Positions 34,940 through 46,320 of a stretch of DNA of 64,000 bases are shown here, piece after piece (the first letter of the stretch is position 1; each line of letters opens with the position of its first letter). The stretch is taken from assembly GCA_037043015.1 (NCBI GenBank), contig CM073321.1, positions 22,255,001-22,319,000 of the forward strand, in the 5' to 3' direction. This DNA comes from Bryum argenteum (lineage: Eukaryota; Streptophyta; Bryopsida; Bryales; Bryaceae). A program made the position numbers and the translations under genes. The notes below the pieces were generated by a model that was given only the letters and a program-made list of their open reading frames with translations, was not told the DNA's origin and made no database searches.

Positions 34940-35345
34940 TAATGCGCTGCTCACACGAGCCCGACGAGGGTCGAACCCGCACCTTTGCTATGCAAACATA
35001 GTGTCTTCTCATCCCCCTTGTGAGATTCCATGGAGTGTTGACATTCTAGGATTCGTTACTTTCGCCGCGTGCACTTCACTCTACAAATTCTTCTTCAGGG
35101 CGTAGCTCATGATTACAATTCATGACCAACTCAATATAAAATTATTGAATACTGCGCATGTTGTAAAACAATAATGATAAAGAAGAAAACATATATGGCA
35201 AAAGGTTATATAATTCAATTTTTAGTGATAGAAAATGTCCCATTGTTTTATCTAATGATGTCGACGCTTTAGACATTACGATGGCATAGCGGAGGTTTGG
35301 GTTCAATCCCCATCGGGCTCGAATGAGCATCGCATTGCGCACAAG
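34940..35345. repeat. Pair of inverted tRNA-like relics (possible SINE fragments)
   Basis: On the minus strand near 34.95-35.02 kb, TTTGCATAGCAAAGG is followed by GCGGGTTCGACCCTCGTCGG. On the plus strand near 35.28-35.33 kb, CATAGCGGAGG is followed by GGGTTCAATCCCCATCGG, both then reading GCTCG. GGTTCGACCC is a B-box/T-loop sequence, and the upstream part resembles the anticodon arm of tRNA-Ala(TGC). Neither forms a complete cloverleaf, so these are tRNA-derived remnants rather than working tRNA genes. Confidence 0.35.
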
Positions 35346-35689
35346 GCAACTATCCTGATCTAATAGGGAATAAATAAAAGCCCCTACAGACATTGACAAG
35401 TATAGAATAGCGATGACCTATAAGAACTTGTATACGTTTTAAAATTTTATATGTCATTTGAAATAGTGGAGTGTGACAAGTTAACCCAACATATAGATCA
35501 AGTACAGAATTGGGCATTGACATTGTTCAATATGGTTAAAGGCTTTGATACTAGCAAACACACATATACATAAACGTAAAAAATATCAAAGAAATGTTTG
35601 ATAGGGTAAGGGACCTCATGAGAGTTGGCCCTACATAGTCAACTCTAAAATAGTAAAAAAAATAAACACACTACAATGAAGGTGAAGCA

Positions 35690-38500
35690 CCATTAAAATG
35701 ATGATCACATCGATCTGCCTCTAAGTCAATGTACATAAGGACACCAGATCGAAAGAGTCGGCGTGAAGAATTCGGTACAGGAGGAGTTGGAGCCGCGACG
35801 AATGCCCGAGCAACATGCTCCGCATAGGAAGGTAGAACAAGTGTGGGAGGTGGGCTATTGAAGAGATGAGCGTTTTGAGTCAAGTACCTTGAGATGCCTG
35901 CATATCTTAAAATTCATAACCAATCAATGCTCTGAATGCAGTACGGACTTTGGATTCACAAAAAGTCATTGAATCAAATTGACTACACACCAATATAAGT
36001 GAGTGGCTTCTTTGGATACGGTTCATCCAAGTCGTAGTCGTCACCAGAGGCTGTGAGGTTAAATTCCGGTATTCCGGTTCTAACTCACAAGTTGGGCCGT
36101 GGGGATGGGTGCAAACAAAACAACCTTCCAAGCAATGGACATCCTAGCAACACTCTAGCCAATCTTCTCAACCTAAACTTTGAAGTTTGGAGGTAGATTG
36201 GGTAGTGCTTTCGCACTTGGTCCCAAATTTCCGAATTTTTAACCTAAATTTATGAATTCAGCCTAAAGTCTGGGCAGCGCTTCCGCACTACCCTTACTCG
36301 GGTGCACACTAGCATCTACTCATCCCAATCAGCAAGGCAAGCAAGGCACAACATTCCAATCCAAGGCAAACATCAAGACCAAAGCATACAACACAATTTC
36401 AATTATCACAACCAATTTTTGGGCAAGGAATTTGCCATTTTCTTAGGAAAAAGCTCTCAAACTCAAACAACCTATCTAATGAGCAAACATGCATGAATAA
36501 AAGCAAGAAAAAAGAGGGGAGGAGGCTCCCTCTCTAATATCCCGTGTTAACGTAATTTCCCTCCGTATCGCTCCGTATTTCCCAACCCAGCGGTGCTGCC
36601 GACCTCAAACCAGATCAGGCCTGGCCGATCGGGCTGCCCCTCCGCCCACTCTGCTGCTGGTAGCCTTCGGACAGCCTTCGAGCTGCTACCGTCCGTTGGT
36701 GGGTGTCGATCGCAGGAGCGGCAGTCTGTCTGTTGCCTCGGTCGCTCGGCCCTCCTCCTTGTTGACTCTGATCGCCCTCTCCGTCTCAGCAGCTTGCCGG
36801 TGCTGGTACGATGATGACCTCCGCGGTTGATGTTGGTGCCGGGGAAACCGCCTTTCCGTTGCTGTCGATCCGATGTTGTACCGCGCCTCCTCCAGCGCTG
36901 AGCGCCTCGCCTTCGATCGGTGCTGCCGCATGCTGGTCTTCAGACGTGGTGCCAGTGCCAGATCCGCCGAGCTGCTTCCGTCCTCGTGCTGGTGCGGTGG
37001 TGGTTGTCGGCGCCACTACGAATCGGCTCCGCCGATCCTCTGTTTCGTCGCCGTGCTGATCGTCGAGTCGGTGAAGGCGGCCGTGCCGGTCCTGCTGCCG
37101 AACGGGCCCTCGTCGCTCCGAAAATTGGTACCTCCGCCCTGGTTTGCGAGGCTGCCCCTCCTCCGAGGTTTCACGTCCGAGGTGCTGACCCCTTCGGTGC
37201 TCCTCTTGTTGACGGCGACGCCCCGCTTCCCGTCCTGCTCGATCCGGCGCAGTGGCCGGTGTTGGGGCTGGATTGCAGCCCTTCTATCACACACCAGAAG
37301 CTCCGTTCCTACTTCCTTCGCACACCACTCTCCAAACTCACACCAAAAAAACTACTAACCCTAACTCCCACCAGATCTATCGTCACAACCCGATCAAGCA
37401 ACCATCCCTCGATTCATATGCCAAAAAATGAAAAACAAGCAACACCCAAAAAAACTAGCCTAGCAGCTCCTCTTCCGACTCACTCCCTCCCTGGCTGATC
37501 CAGGGAGGTTGAAGCAAAAAGCTTCATCCGTCCAGGTGGACGGACTTCCATCCATAGCTTTTCCTAAACAATTAGGCAAGATAAGGGCACCAAACTTCAT
37601 ACTAGGTGTTTTGTAGAAGGTAAGGGCAAAATGGGGCACCCCAACCCCTACTTAGAAATACGTAATCGCTAAACCACACTAAAAACTCGCCATTTAATAT
37701 ATTGGCGTTCATCAGAAATACCAATTTGGTATAAATTAGAGCAAGAACGGGCCGCTTGTGCCAAAACCCCCTTTGAGACCACGGGTATTCCGTGAATCCA
37801 CGAAATGAGCTAAAAAGTCTAATTAAACCATGGAAACATGACAATTACGCGCTAAACCTTGCGGGAATGCATTCCCGCTCGAGTGAACCGTTTCGCGGGT
37901 TCACAGAGGCTGATTCCCCACATGAGTATTGAAAATATGAATTTGCAAACTGCTGATAAATGAGAACTTGAAGTTTTACATGTACTAGCGCTGAAGTCAA
38001 ACACTATTCTCCCATCGTTCGTGAGGCAATTTACGAAGCACTGCAAAAACAATGGATCCTTCTCACGTGAGTTGCGCCACGGCTTCCTGTTAGTGCGGTA
38101 GGTAATGGAACCCGCGTCAGAAAAGTTACTGACCATGTCATCTTCGTCAGATATGATGGCGACTCCTGCGTATGCTTGCGCCACCTATCGTTTATTGAAA
38201 ATCACGAAGTCCTTACGAGCATAGACCTTGATGGTAAAATTATAGGTCTGCAATAAGCAATTCGAATTAAGAAAACGTAATATTGAAATGAGAGAAAGAT
38301 TAAATCAAGTGCAATATTTGAAGTATACCTCTCTTGCGGTAGCGCGAGGTTTAACCAAAGGAAGGGGGTAATAGGCCCAACACTCTCACACAATCTGGAA
38401 ATTTTAAGTATTAGCACGATTGTGCAGGATGCGGTCAATTTTGACGTCCTTGGGTGCATAATAAGGATAGTTCCAAGGTCAGTCAAATGGTATAAGGACC
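35690..38500 (-). pseudogene. Methyltransferase C-terminal fragment in element 1, split by a solo LTR
   Basis: Reading leftward: LTDLGTILIMHP (38.48 kb); VAQAYAGVAIISDEDD and REKDPLFLQCFVNCLTNDGRIVFD (38.19-37.99 kb); after the solo LTR, DDYDLDEPYPKKPLTYIG (36.04-35.98 kb) and the last exon NAHLFNSPPPTLVLPSYAEHV to HFNGASPSL (35.88-35.69 kb). Each piece matches the element 2 methyltransferase (54.4-53.3 kb). The stretch corresponding to ASVIACARSNRHLIAMERDE in element 2, the end of the AdoMet-binding region, is missing. No ParB portion lies upstream; the transposase is there instead. A broken duplicate rather than a working enzyme. Confidence 0.6.
36052..37905. mobile_element. Solo LTR, family S, copy 1 (1,854 bp)
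   Basis: Begins TGTGAGGTTAAATTCCGG and ends GTTTCGCGGGTTCACA, with a perfect 5-bp target duplication GAGGC (36047-36051, 37906-37910). The same ends bound the copy at 43933-46315, which has a different duplication, so the two inserted independently. The middle is GC-rich and has diverged strongly from copy 2; the outer parts, including GCTGATCCAGGGAGGTTG, are well conserved. Open frames inside are fortuitous. It interrupts the methyltransferase fragment, so it is younger than that duplication. Confidence 0.88.
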
Positions 38501-38579
38501 AAAAAGCAATGTCTTGAATGATCTCAAATTTTATTCCTCCTCGGCCTCAAAACGCAGAATACTTTGTTTGATGATAGTA

Positions 38580-41500
38580 ACTTGTTGCTCAGATATTGAG
38601 ATTGTTGGACGTTGCGTCATAAGTCTCTTGAACAACAGCTCGCTTCCTAAAAGGTTTAAAAAGTTGCATTTGAATACATCCCGGATTGTTGCGATCAACA
38701 TCAAAATTGGTCAAAGCCCTCGCAATCCAAGAGGGTCGAGCATCTCTATCTGCATGACGTAAAGCTCAAAAGTAGCCAGCAAAAACATCTTGACCAACGC
38801 GAAATGACTCTCTAGGTTTATCACACAATCGGCCAATAAAATAAGGATCTTGCCCATATTCCTCGCGTAATTCGCCCGTGTTAAGAAATTCTCGAGTCAA
38901 AGGTACTCGGGTTAAAGGCTAACATCCATTCCTCAAAGAAGAAACTTCCATGGGAGCCACCAATGAAACATTGATTGCACGCCAATTGCGTAAGACATAA
39001 TCGTCTCGTCGACGATTTTCTCCAGATAGGTCTTGAGCACATGAAGTTCCCCACAATTTAATGAAATCTGATATACCTTTCACAGTTTCATCATGATTCT
39101 TCATAGGAATTGACGCTAGAGGCTTCATTTCTCCTGTGGGCAATATAGGCATACCAGTAATTTCATTTTCTGTCCACAATTTTATTCCTTCATTGGTCGA
39201 TGGAAGCCACTCATTGTCAGAACATAACATCTTGTACTTCATCATAGGCCACCCATTGTCATGTTTGAAAAACTTAAATTGTTGCCCTTCGGAATGGCCA
39301 ACAAGTATTTCGTCTTCAGAAGCAATGAAATCCTTGATATATGCCTCAAAATCAGGAATCTCCTCAATCAGATGAGGAATAACTGGGAGTGCCTCAGCGT
39401 CCATGAATGACTTCATCAAAAGAGGAATTGTCAAATAGTCATTCTTTTTTAACCCCTAAACGCCCAAGGGGGGGTAAAGCTCCTAACAATTGGTAATAAT
39501 GCTGATTTTTTCAAAACTGTGTAAAAGCAATTAAAAGATGAAAATGGAAAATCCAACCGTAGGATCTTCTTTGGAGCATGGCAATTAGTATGACTGCCGA
39601 GTTGCATGCCCTTTGGAGGTATGGATTTCAAGATCCATGCAAAAAAGGAGAGAAGATCACACCACCAAAACTTTCATGAAAAATCTCTTTTGCCCACTCT
39701 CACAAATTGAGGATCAAGGTTTTTACTATTTATCCAATGAAGGAGTAGAGTAAACCCACCGAGGAGTTGAGCAAAAGAAACGGCGGATGAAAAATCGATG
39801 GAATGAAAGCGGGGTTGTGCACCAAAGACGGAGCCTCACATCCAAAATGTCGAAAAACGACACTGTGGGCGCTTAAGGTTCAATATCATACTCCAACGTC
39901 CGAAAAGAGCGTCAATATCTTCATGAGTATGTCCAACTAAAAGAAAATTGACATAAATTTCACTGAAAACGCCCATATGTACCAGAAGGTACCAAAAAGC
40001 AAAACATGAACCGACTCTTGTTATTAGAGGCGGCGTTGTCAAGTTGAATATGTAAAACCGGAAGTAAGGATTCCGTAGCTCCTCTTGACTCACTCTTAGG
40101 TAAAAGAAAGTTCAAACAACCATCTTTTCCGGTAAGCAATGCCTCAAACAAGGGATGCGTTCTAGATCCAGCAAACAATGACTTGGAATGCGATATCGGA
40201 ACTTGCTCTAGATCTTGCAGAAGCTTCTGAATAGAACCAACTGTGTGATTGCAATCACTCGGATAACTGTCAAGCCCGTAATGAGCATAACGAACATCGC
40301 AATGCGCATGAGCAATCATTCCAATCACAGCAATGGGAAGTTTCATCGGCGCATCATTAGTTTTTGTTTCGTGAGAAAACAAAGGACAAGCGGTCTTCGC
40401 ATGATCCATTTTGTCATGGATAATGCAAAGAACATCTTTTGGCCTTTGAATAGATAAAGAGCAGTTCGTATAATAATATCCACGATGTGTTTGCTAATGG
40501 TCCAAGTGGAGTTTAAGCTTCTTGATCCACATATTATCTTCAGTTGAATCTGGCACCATAGACTTGATCATAGTCTCAAGTTTATCACACGTTGCGCATC
40601 GCGCAAAATTATCTCCGAGTGCTTTCTTGAAATACTCAGAGAATATTGTTCGCCTGATCTTGTTGAGAGTGCTTTGGGCGATGAATTTCAGCCCCTACCT
40701 CTCATTGATGAGATTGATATCTGGGATCGTATCCTTCGATTTGAAGGACGAAGGCAATGGCTGTGAAACTACTTTCAGCCCATTACTGAGCATCTTGGCA
40801 TTGTGCGGCATATGATCAGCTGCGTTTTCGATTAACACCTTAAGAGTTGCAGCAGCTTGCTTCACATGAAGTCTTGGTTTCTTGGATCCGACATTCCCGT
40901 GATGTCGAGCACGTTAACCAGCAGCCGCCTCCGCTTTCTTCCTGTAGAACGTAGCAGGAGGAACTCTAGTAATATTCTGCCAAGCTTAAGCACAAATATC
41001 AATACCTTCCGTTGTAACCATCATACTCTCGTCCGTAGTTTGATGAAATCGATGATGTACATCAATCTTGAAGTGCGCCTTTAACTTAAAATCACAAGAC
41101 TCGTACATCTGCTTTCGCAAGGCCATAATCTTTTGGCGGGGGAATGGCTCAGAGCAATTCTTATTGCAGCACTTCATTCTTGCAACCATATTGACAGACT
41201 CAATCGTTAATAATCGCTCTTCTCTCCTAGTTCTCAAGATCTGAGGATGTCTTTGTCCCAAAGTATATGGGCAAACTCCTTTCCTCTTTGGTTGATCACG
41301 AGCATAAACCGCAATATTGTATTCCTCGCGATGCAAATGATCAAGTAATGACCAACCGTTGTGAATGGGGTGGCTGAGATCCCATTTCAATGGCTAGAAT
41401 ATAGTATCAAAAGGCACAAACTCTAAATCCAAGCACTTTACGATCTGAACAACTACTTGATCATCTCGCAAAGGCTCGTCATCGGAGCCCAGTACAAAAT

Positions 41501-41665
41501 CAGACCTCACACTTTGACAAATACCTCTGCAACAATGGCCCCTCAAGGATTCAATAGTGTCACAAATTTGGTTGTTCATTTGCATCTCGAAAGTCCAGGA
41601 CAATCCTTCAAATGATCCGGCAGAACGAGCTCAACAACTTTCGAATCCTTATGACCAGAAAACAA
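38580..41665 (-). pseudogene. DUF7869-type RNase H-fold transposase of element 1 (near complete, decayed)
   Basis: Reading leftward: an N-terminal region to about 41.2 kb; a Cys cluster CCNKNCSEPFPRQKIMALRK (about 41.16 kb); CATCDKLE with downstream His residues (about 40.58 kb), a probable zinc site; IHDKMDHAKT (40.42 kb); IQLDNAASNNKSR (40.04 kb); LLVGHTHEDIDALF (39.93 kb). Then FKFFKHDNGWPMMKYKMLCS and LSGENRRRDDYVLRNWRA (39.3-39.0 kb), and the C-terminal domain PYFIGRLCDKPRESFRVGQD to IQMQLFKPFRKR (38.88-38.65 kb). D-x-M, LDN and HEDID supply the acidic triad expected of a DDE/D nuclease. I recognise the family as DUF7869, common in plant genomes; the transposase role is inferred from the fold-like motifs and position beside the terminal repeat. 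It has a frame change near 40.0 kb and several stops. Confidence 0.65.
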
Positions 41666-41669
41666 TTAT

Positions 41670-42640
41670 GTTAAAGACGGAACCACCATAAATGTCAAAA
41701 CAAACAAAGTCGTAAAAATTATATTACCTCTGAAGAAATACTTTGATTGTCCCACGCACTAGTAGGACGCACTAGTCACCATGTAGAGTGGTCACTCCTC
41801 GAGTAAAGCTGATTATAAGCTCCGTGAATATGCTACACAACATTACAAAAAATTCTAATATCCATTAGCGGAAAAGAAGACGCAAACATGAAACCTCAGA
41901 ACAAGCTCAGTCATACTTAAACAATATGGAAGTAGTATTTAGCTGAAGTGGACCTAATTCCCCACCTAATTTACTAGCTTAGAAATAATCATCTGGCATT
42001 ACTATTACTATATGGATGTTACTATACAAGACAGTTTAGTTCGTACCAAGCTAAGTGAGGCTATACCGGAAATTCTATTTAGCTCGACTCGAGCTAATTG
42101 ACCCATAGAGTTCTAAAACATCTATGGCTCAATGTAGAGGAATTAAGCAGATTCGGCAGTATATTTAGATTCAGATTCAGAAGTATAAACCCCAGCATAG
42201 AAAAATGAACTAGCTTTGGACTTAGCTTGCCTCGAGCTAAATTAATTTTCAAAATCATGTGGCATTACTATAACTAAATAGAATTTACTATACAGGACAA
42301 TTTAGCTCGCATCGGGCTTAATCCCTACACATATTATGTCCCTACACAATTGTGGACTTAGGTCAACTCGAGCTAATTCCCCATATAGTTTTAGTATATC
42401 TGAAGCAAATTGCAGTAGTATGCCGCAGATTGAGTAGTATACTAAGCTCGACTCGATCTAAACCCCTAGTGTAAATTACTGGACTGAGGACTTAGCTCGA
42501 CTCGAGCTAAATCCGTGCGTATGGTCAAGAAGCAGTCGTGCATTTTAGCTTGAGTCGAGCTAAATCCCTAAGCAGATTATGACACGCTATAGACTTAGGA
42601 GGACTCGAGCTAATTGCTCAAGCGGACTGCTGAACTTCAA
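41670..42640. promoter_or_regulatory. Right subterminal zone with about a dozen P1 palindromes
   Basis: Copies of the TTAGCTCGA-n-TCGAGCTAA type lie near 41937, 42035, 42077, 42219, 42299, 42356, 42441, 42490, 42542 and 42594, at 40-100-base intervals. Those at 42077-42099 and 42490-42512 are the best preserved. The zone lies between the transposase 5' end and the ~30-bp array, so it may hold the transposase promoter as well as binding sites. No gene is visible. Confidence 0.7.
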
Positions 42641-43657
42641 GCTTCATTTCGTAACAAATTAAATACTGTGCGTTTAGCAGGCAGCGACATAAATATTGTG
42701 CGTTTAGCAGCAGAGACCTAAACACTGCGTTTAGTTGGCAGCGACCTAAACGTTGTGCGTTTAGCAGGCAGCGACCTAAACACCGCCCGTTTAGTAGGCA
42801 GCGACCTAAACGCTGTGCGTTTAGCAGGCAGCGACCTAAACACTGTGAGTTTAGCAGGCAGCGACCTAATACTTTGCGTTTAGCTCGTAGAATTGAAAAT
42901 ACCTGTTTTGCGACCTAAATGCACAGGCATCGAGCTAAATGCACACTGTTAACCTAGTTACGAAAAATGAATCACGCGGAGAGGTCGCAAAATGCAAGTT
43001 CAAATGCAAATGCGTATGGTAATGGCGTACTTGATGCGAATGTTTGCAAGTGAGATCACGAACAAACCCTATTGCAGTCGAGCAAACAAGCCGAAAAACA
43101 AACCGGAGTAACAAGAGCAGAATGGCAAATGTGAACGTGCAAAGGAGCTGCTGTAGCTAATGCGGAAAGAAGGTTTGCACGAGGAAAATCGACCACGAAG
43201 CTGTTGTGGCTACTGCAACGAAGAGCAGGAGCCGGAGGGCGAGGAGCGTTCGCGCGCGGAGGAAGATGGAGGCGCGGGAGTAGTGGGAGGAGGAAAGGCA
43301 GGAGAGGCTGGCCGGAGCGGGAGAGGAACGCGAGGGGGAGGAACGGCAAGCAAGGCGGGAAGCTGGATGGAGGGGGGGCAAACGGTAGGGGAGTCTTAGC
43401 AGGCGAGGCGGGAAGCTGGCTCGGGAGGGCAAACAGCAGGGGAGCTCTGGCCGGCGGGCGGGAAGCTGGTTGGGGGGGCGGGGAGCTCAAGCCAATGGGC
43501 GGCGGGCTGCCCAGCGCCTTGATGGCGGCGTGGGGCCGCTGCACAGACTGCCTTGCGCAAGATGGCGGCGTGTGGCCGCTGCCCGGGGTGCCCGCTGCCC
43601 CAGATGTATGGGGCGCCACTGCCCAGGTGTCCGGGTGCCCAAGTACCCGCGTGGCCT
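42600..43657 (-). repeat. Right terminal inverted repeat of element 1, including about 30-bp array
   Basis: Reverse complement of the left terminal region. About eight GTGCGTTTAGCAGGCAGCGA units (42665-42900) are followed by the block 42.9-43.1 kb and a GC-rich tip with GGCGGCGTGGGGCCGCTGC-like words to about 43.65 kb. The tip is longer and more GC-rich than the left one, so the ends have diverged. Apparent long open frames here (for example 43056-43619 on the minus strand) are low-complexity. Confidence 0.65.
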
Positions 43658-43932
43658 TTTGAAATTTCTTTTATATTTCTAAATTTTGTATTTATCTAAA
43701 TCCTCAAGCACATTGATTATATTCTCATATTACTTTCTTTGCACTTACAGTACGTTCATCACATCCTTACTAGCTACCGCATGTGTTAAAATATTGTGAA
43801 CACCCCTTTTGTGCTCTAATCTTGTCTTATTCAAAGTTCTTGTGATTGCATGTAAATTACAACAGATAGATACAATACTTGTATCCATATTTTTAAAATT
43901 CTATTGTTTTCATATGATTATTATATACTAGG
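43658..43932 (+). repeat. AT-rich satellite resuming after element 1
   Basis: CTTATTCAAAGTTCTTGTGATTGC and GTTTTCATATGATTATTATA wording matches the ~812-bp family at 1.0-2.1 kb in the same orientation. It continues at 46.32 kb after the solo LTR. Confidence 0.65.
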
Positions 43933-46315
43933 TGTGAGGTCAAATCCCGGTGTCCCGGTTTCTAACTCACAAGTGGGCCGTGGAGATGGGTGCACACAAG
44001 ACAATCCTTCCAAGCAATGGACAATAAAATTCATACAAGCATAAAATTCCTACTTTGCATTCAACATAGAAGCACAATCATTCAATCAACCCTCAATTTA
44101 ATCCCTATAAATTGCAATTCCATGAGTGACTCAAGCCCCAAAACCCATCAAAAATTGAGCCTAGGAAGCTACAATTGCATCCCTTGAGCCACTAGGGCCT
44201 TGGGCTCAATTATGGGGTCAAATAGGACCTAAACTCAAGCAAAAGCCCCCAAAATGCATCAAACTATACTACTACAGCACACTTTCTAAGCTCACAAAAA
44301 TGGTAGATTCAATTGTAAACCCCCATTTCTCGGTTCCAAGGCAATCAAAACCCATACACATGCTCATAACTCATTCCTACAATGCAAGATACACTTGAAT
44401 GAGACACTAGGGTTTCCTAGGAAAAAATTGGACAGCGCTTCCGCGCTTGACCCAATACTTCCAAATCAAGCCCTAATTCAAAATGAACAAAACTTTGAAC
44501 AACAAGAACCTAGTGAAACTCGGACAGTAACTTCAAGACCGATTACAAATTCCCGAATTTTTACCTATCTTTTATAATTTCATTAAATTTGGGCAAAGAC
44601 TTCCGCACTACCCTTTACACACGGAACACCCTACTTACACCTCTAACATTCCAAAGACACTCATTCATTCAATTAGACAACCATCACACACATAAGATAA
44701 CATGAATCACACCAACAACAAACAATCAATTTTTTGGCAATTAGTTTTGCCGTTTTCAAAATAGAGGTCCACAATTTCTATCAAAGCATTCTACAACCAA
44801 CCATAAGCAACACAAACAATAAAGGAGGAGGGGGGCTCCCTCTATATTAGCACCCTGTCTACCCTCCGTAGTATCACGGGGAGGAACAGGGGTCTTTGCT
44901 GCTTCTTCCCGTGGCTCTCCTTCCCGGCCATTGCTGGCTCTCTTGTCCGTCGGGCCGCTCACGTACTTATCGCCGATGGTCGAATCGCCGCGGCTCTGTC
45001 GCCGCTCACTCACCGTCGCCCCGTTCAACGCTGTCGATAGCCGCAGCTCCTACTCGCCGTGGTCCGGCCAGCGACGTCGGTAACTCTTCCACCGACTGAC
45101 TGCCTGCGGCGCTGCAGATTCTCTGCGCCACACCGATCAACGCCGTGGCGGGCGCGACTCGTCCGTCGTCCGAGGCTCCGCCCTCCGCAACTCATTCGGC
45201 CGCCTCGTCGGTGGCTCGCGACTACCTCCACCGACATCGCTTGCTCACCGATCCTCGTTCAGATCGCCGGTTCTCCTCTGTTCGACCGTGCCGGTGCCGT
45301 CCTCGTGCGAGGTCGCCGTATTGATCGCCGTCCTTGGCGGGTCACAACCTTCCTGATCTCTCCGACCCCTGGCTGCGGTGTCAGCACCCTCCGCCGTTCA
45401 TATCACGATGCTCCGCCTCGAGCTGCTGGCCGGAGTGTTGCCAGAGTCGGTGGAGGTTGCTGTCCCGCGTCGCCGGTCCTGCAGGCTGCCGCTCCTCCAC
45501 AGTGCCGCCGAACTAGCTGCCTTGCTGGTTGCCGCCACGCCGTTGTTGCCCGATCTGCAGCTCCCAGTCGCTGTTGATCGGCCTCGCGTCGTTACCGTCA
45601 CCCTTCCAGCCTCCGATCTCCCCACGCGATCGATTTCTGAACAGGAATCCACTCAAAATCCCCTAAAACTCCAATCACACATTTCCAAAGAAGAAAGATC
45701 CAACCTAATCTTCCGAGTTTTCCTTGGCAATTTACTGCTCTAGGGTTTCATACCCTAGATCCAATGCCACAGAACACTACACACACCAAAAACTTGAATC
45801 TCCACGCAAAAAACTCCAACAATTGCACACAACCCAAAAAAACTAGCCTAACGGCTTCTCTTCCAATTCCCCTCCTCCCTGGCTGATCCAGAGAGGTTGA
45901 AGCAAAAGCTTCATCCGTCCAATTGGGCGGATTTCATCCGTCCAGTTGGACGGACTTCCATCCATAGTATTTCCTAACCCATTGGGCAAGATAAAGGCAC
46001 CCCACCTCGTACTAGGAGTTTTGTAGAAGGTAAAGGCAAAAACGGGGCAACCCGACTCCTACTTAGGAATACATAATCGCTAAAACCTACTAAAACTCGC
46101 CATTTAATATATTGGCATTTATCAAAAATACTAATTAGGTATAAATTAGAGCAAGAACGGCCGCTTGTGCCAAAACTCCTTATGAGACCATGGGTATTCC
46201 GTGAATCTACGAAATGAGCTAAAACGACTAATTAAACCATGAAAACTTGATAATTACGCGCTAAACTTTGCGGGGAACGTATTCCCGCTAGAGTGAACCG
46301 TTTTGCGGGTTCACA
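43933..46315. mobile_element. Solo LTR, family S, copy 2 (2,383 bp)
   Basis: Begins TGTGAGGTCAAATCCCGG and ends GTTTTGCGGGTTCACA, with a perfect 5-bp target duplication CTAGG (43928-43932, 46316-46320). The order of conserved blocks is the same as in copy 1. It lies in satellite outside element 1. The GC-rich centre (about 44.88-45.64 kb) has long open frames on both strands but no recognisable protein. Confidence 0.88.
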
Positions 46316-46320
46316 CTAGG

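Larger units (their letters stand above)
4066..43657. mobile_element. Giant terminal-inverted-repeat DNA element (element 1), about 39.6 kb
   Basis: The segment 4.5-5.27 kb reappears reverse-complemented at 42.6-43.1 kb in the same internal order: a GGGTTT/GATCTC block, CGCATTTGCATTTG, GTAACTAGGTT, GCCTGTGCATTTAGGT, an array of ~30-bp units, then GAAGCTTG-AGT-CAGCAGT-CGCTTG. The GC-rich tips also match (GGCAGCGGCCAC at 4.15 kb and, inverted, at 43.58 kb). The same AT satellite flanks both sides in one orientation, which suggests insertion into satellite. TTTGAA is a possible target duplication. The left genes read rightward and the transposase near the right end reads leftward. One palindrome family (TTAGCTCGAGTCGAGCTAA) is spread from 5.5 to 42.6 kb. 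Exact ends are uncertain by tens of bases, and part of the interior (19.3 to about 35 kb) may be a second element nested inside. Alternative: two partial copies of one family lying head to head. Confidence 0.6.

Noticed and set aside
34946-35330. Functional tRNA gene
   Set aside because: Only T-arm and part of the anticodon arm are recognisable; no complete cloverleaf.
36593-37498. Long open frames inside solo LTR copy 1 (and the like in copy 2, 44.9-45.7 kb)
   Set aside because: GC-rich LTR centre, open on both strands, not conserved between the two copies.
43056-43619. 187-codon minus-strand Pro/Ser/Arg-rich open frame
   Set aside because: Lies in the GC-rich tip of the terminal repeat, where several frames are open on both strands; low complexity.
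4066-43657. Polinton or giant-virus insertion
   Set aside because: No capsid, packaging ATPase, protease or type B polymerase was recognised; the gene set fits a transposon with a DUF7869 protein.
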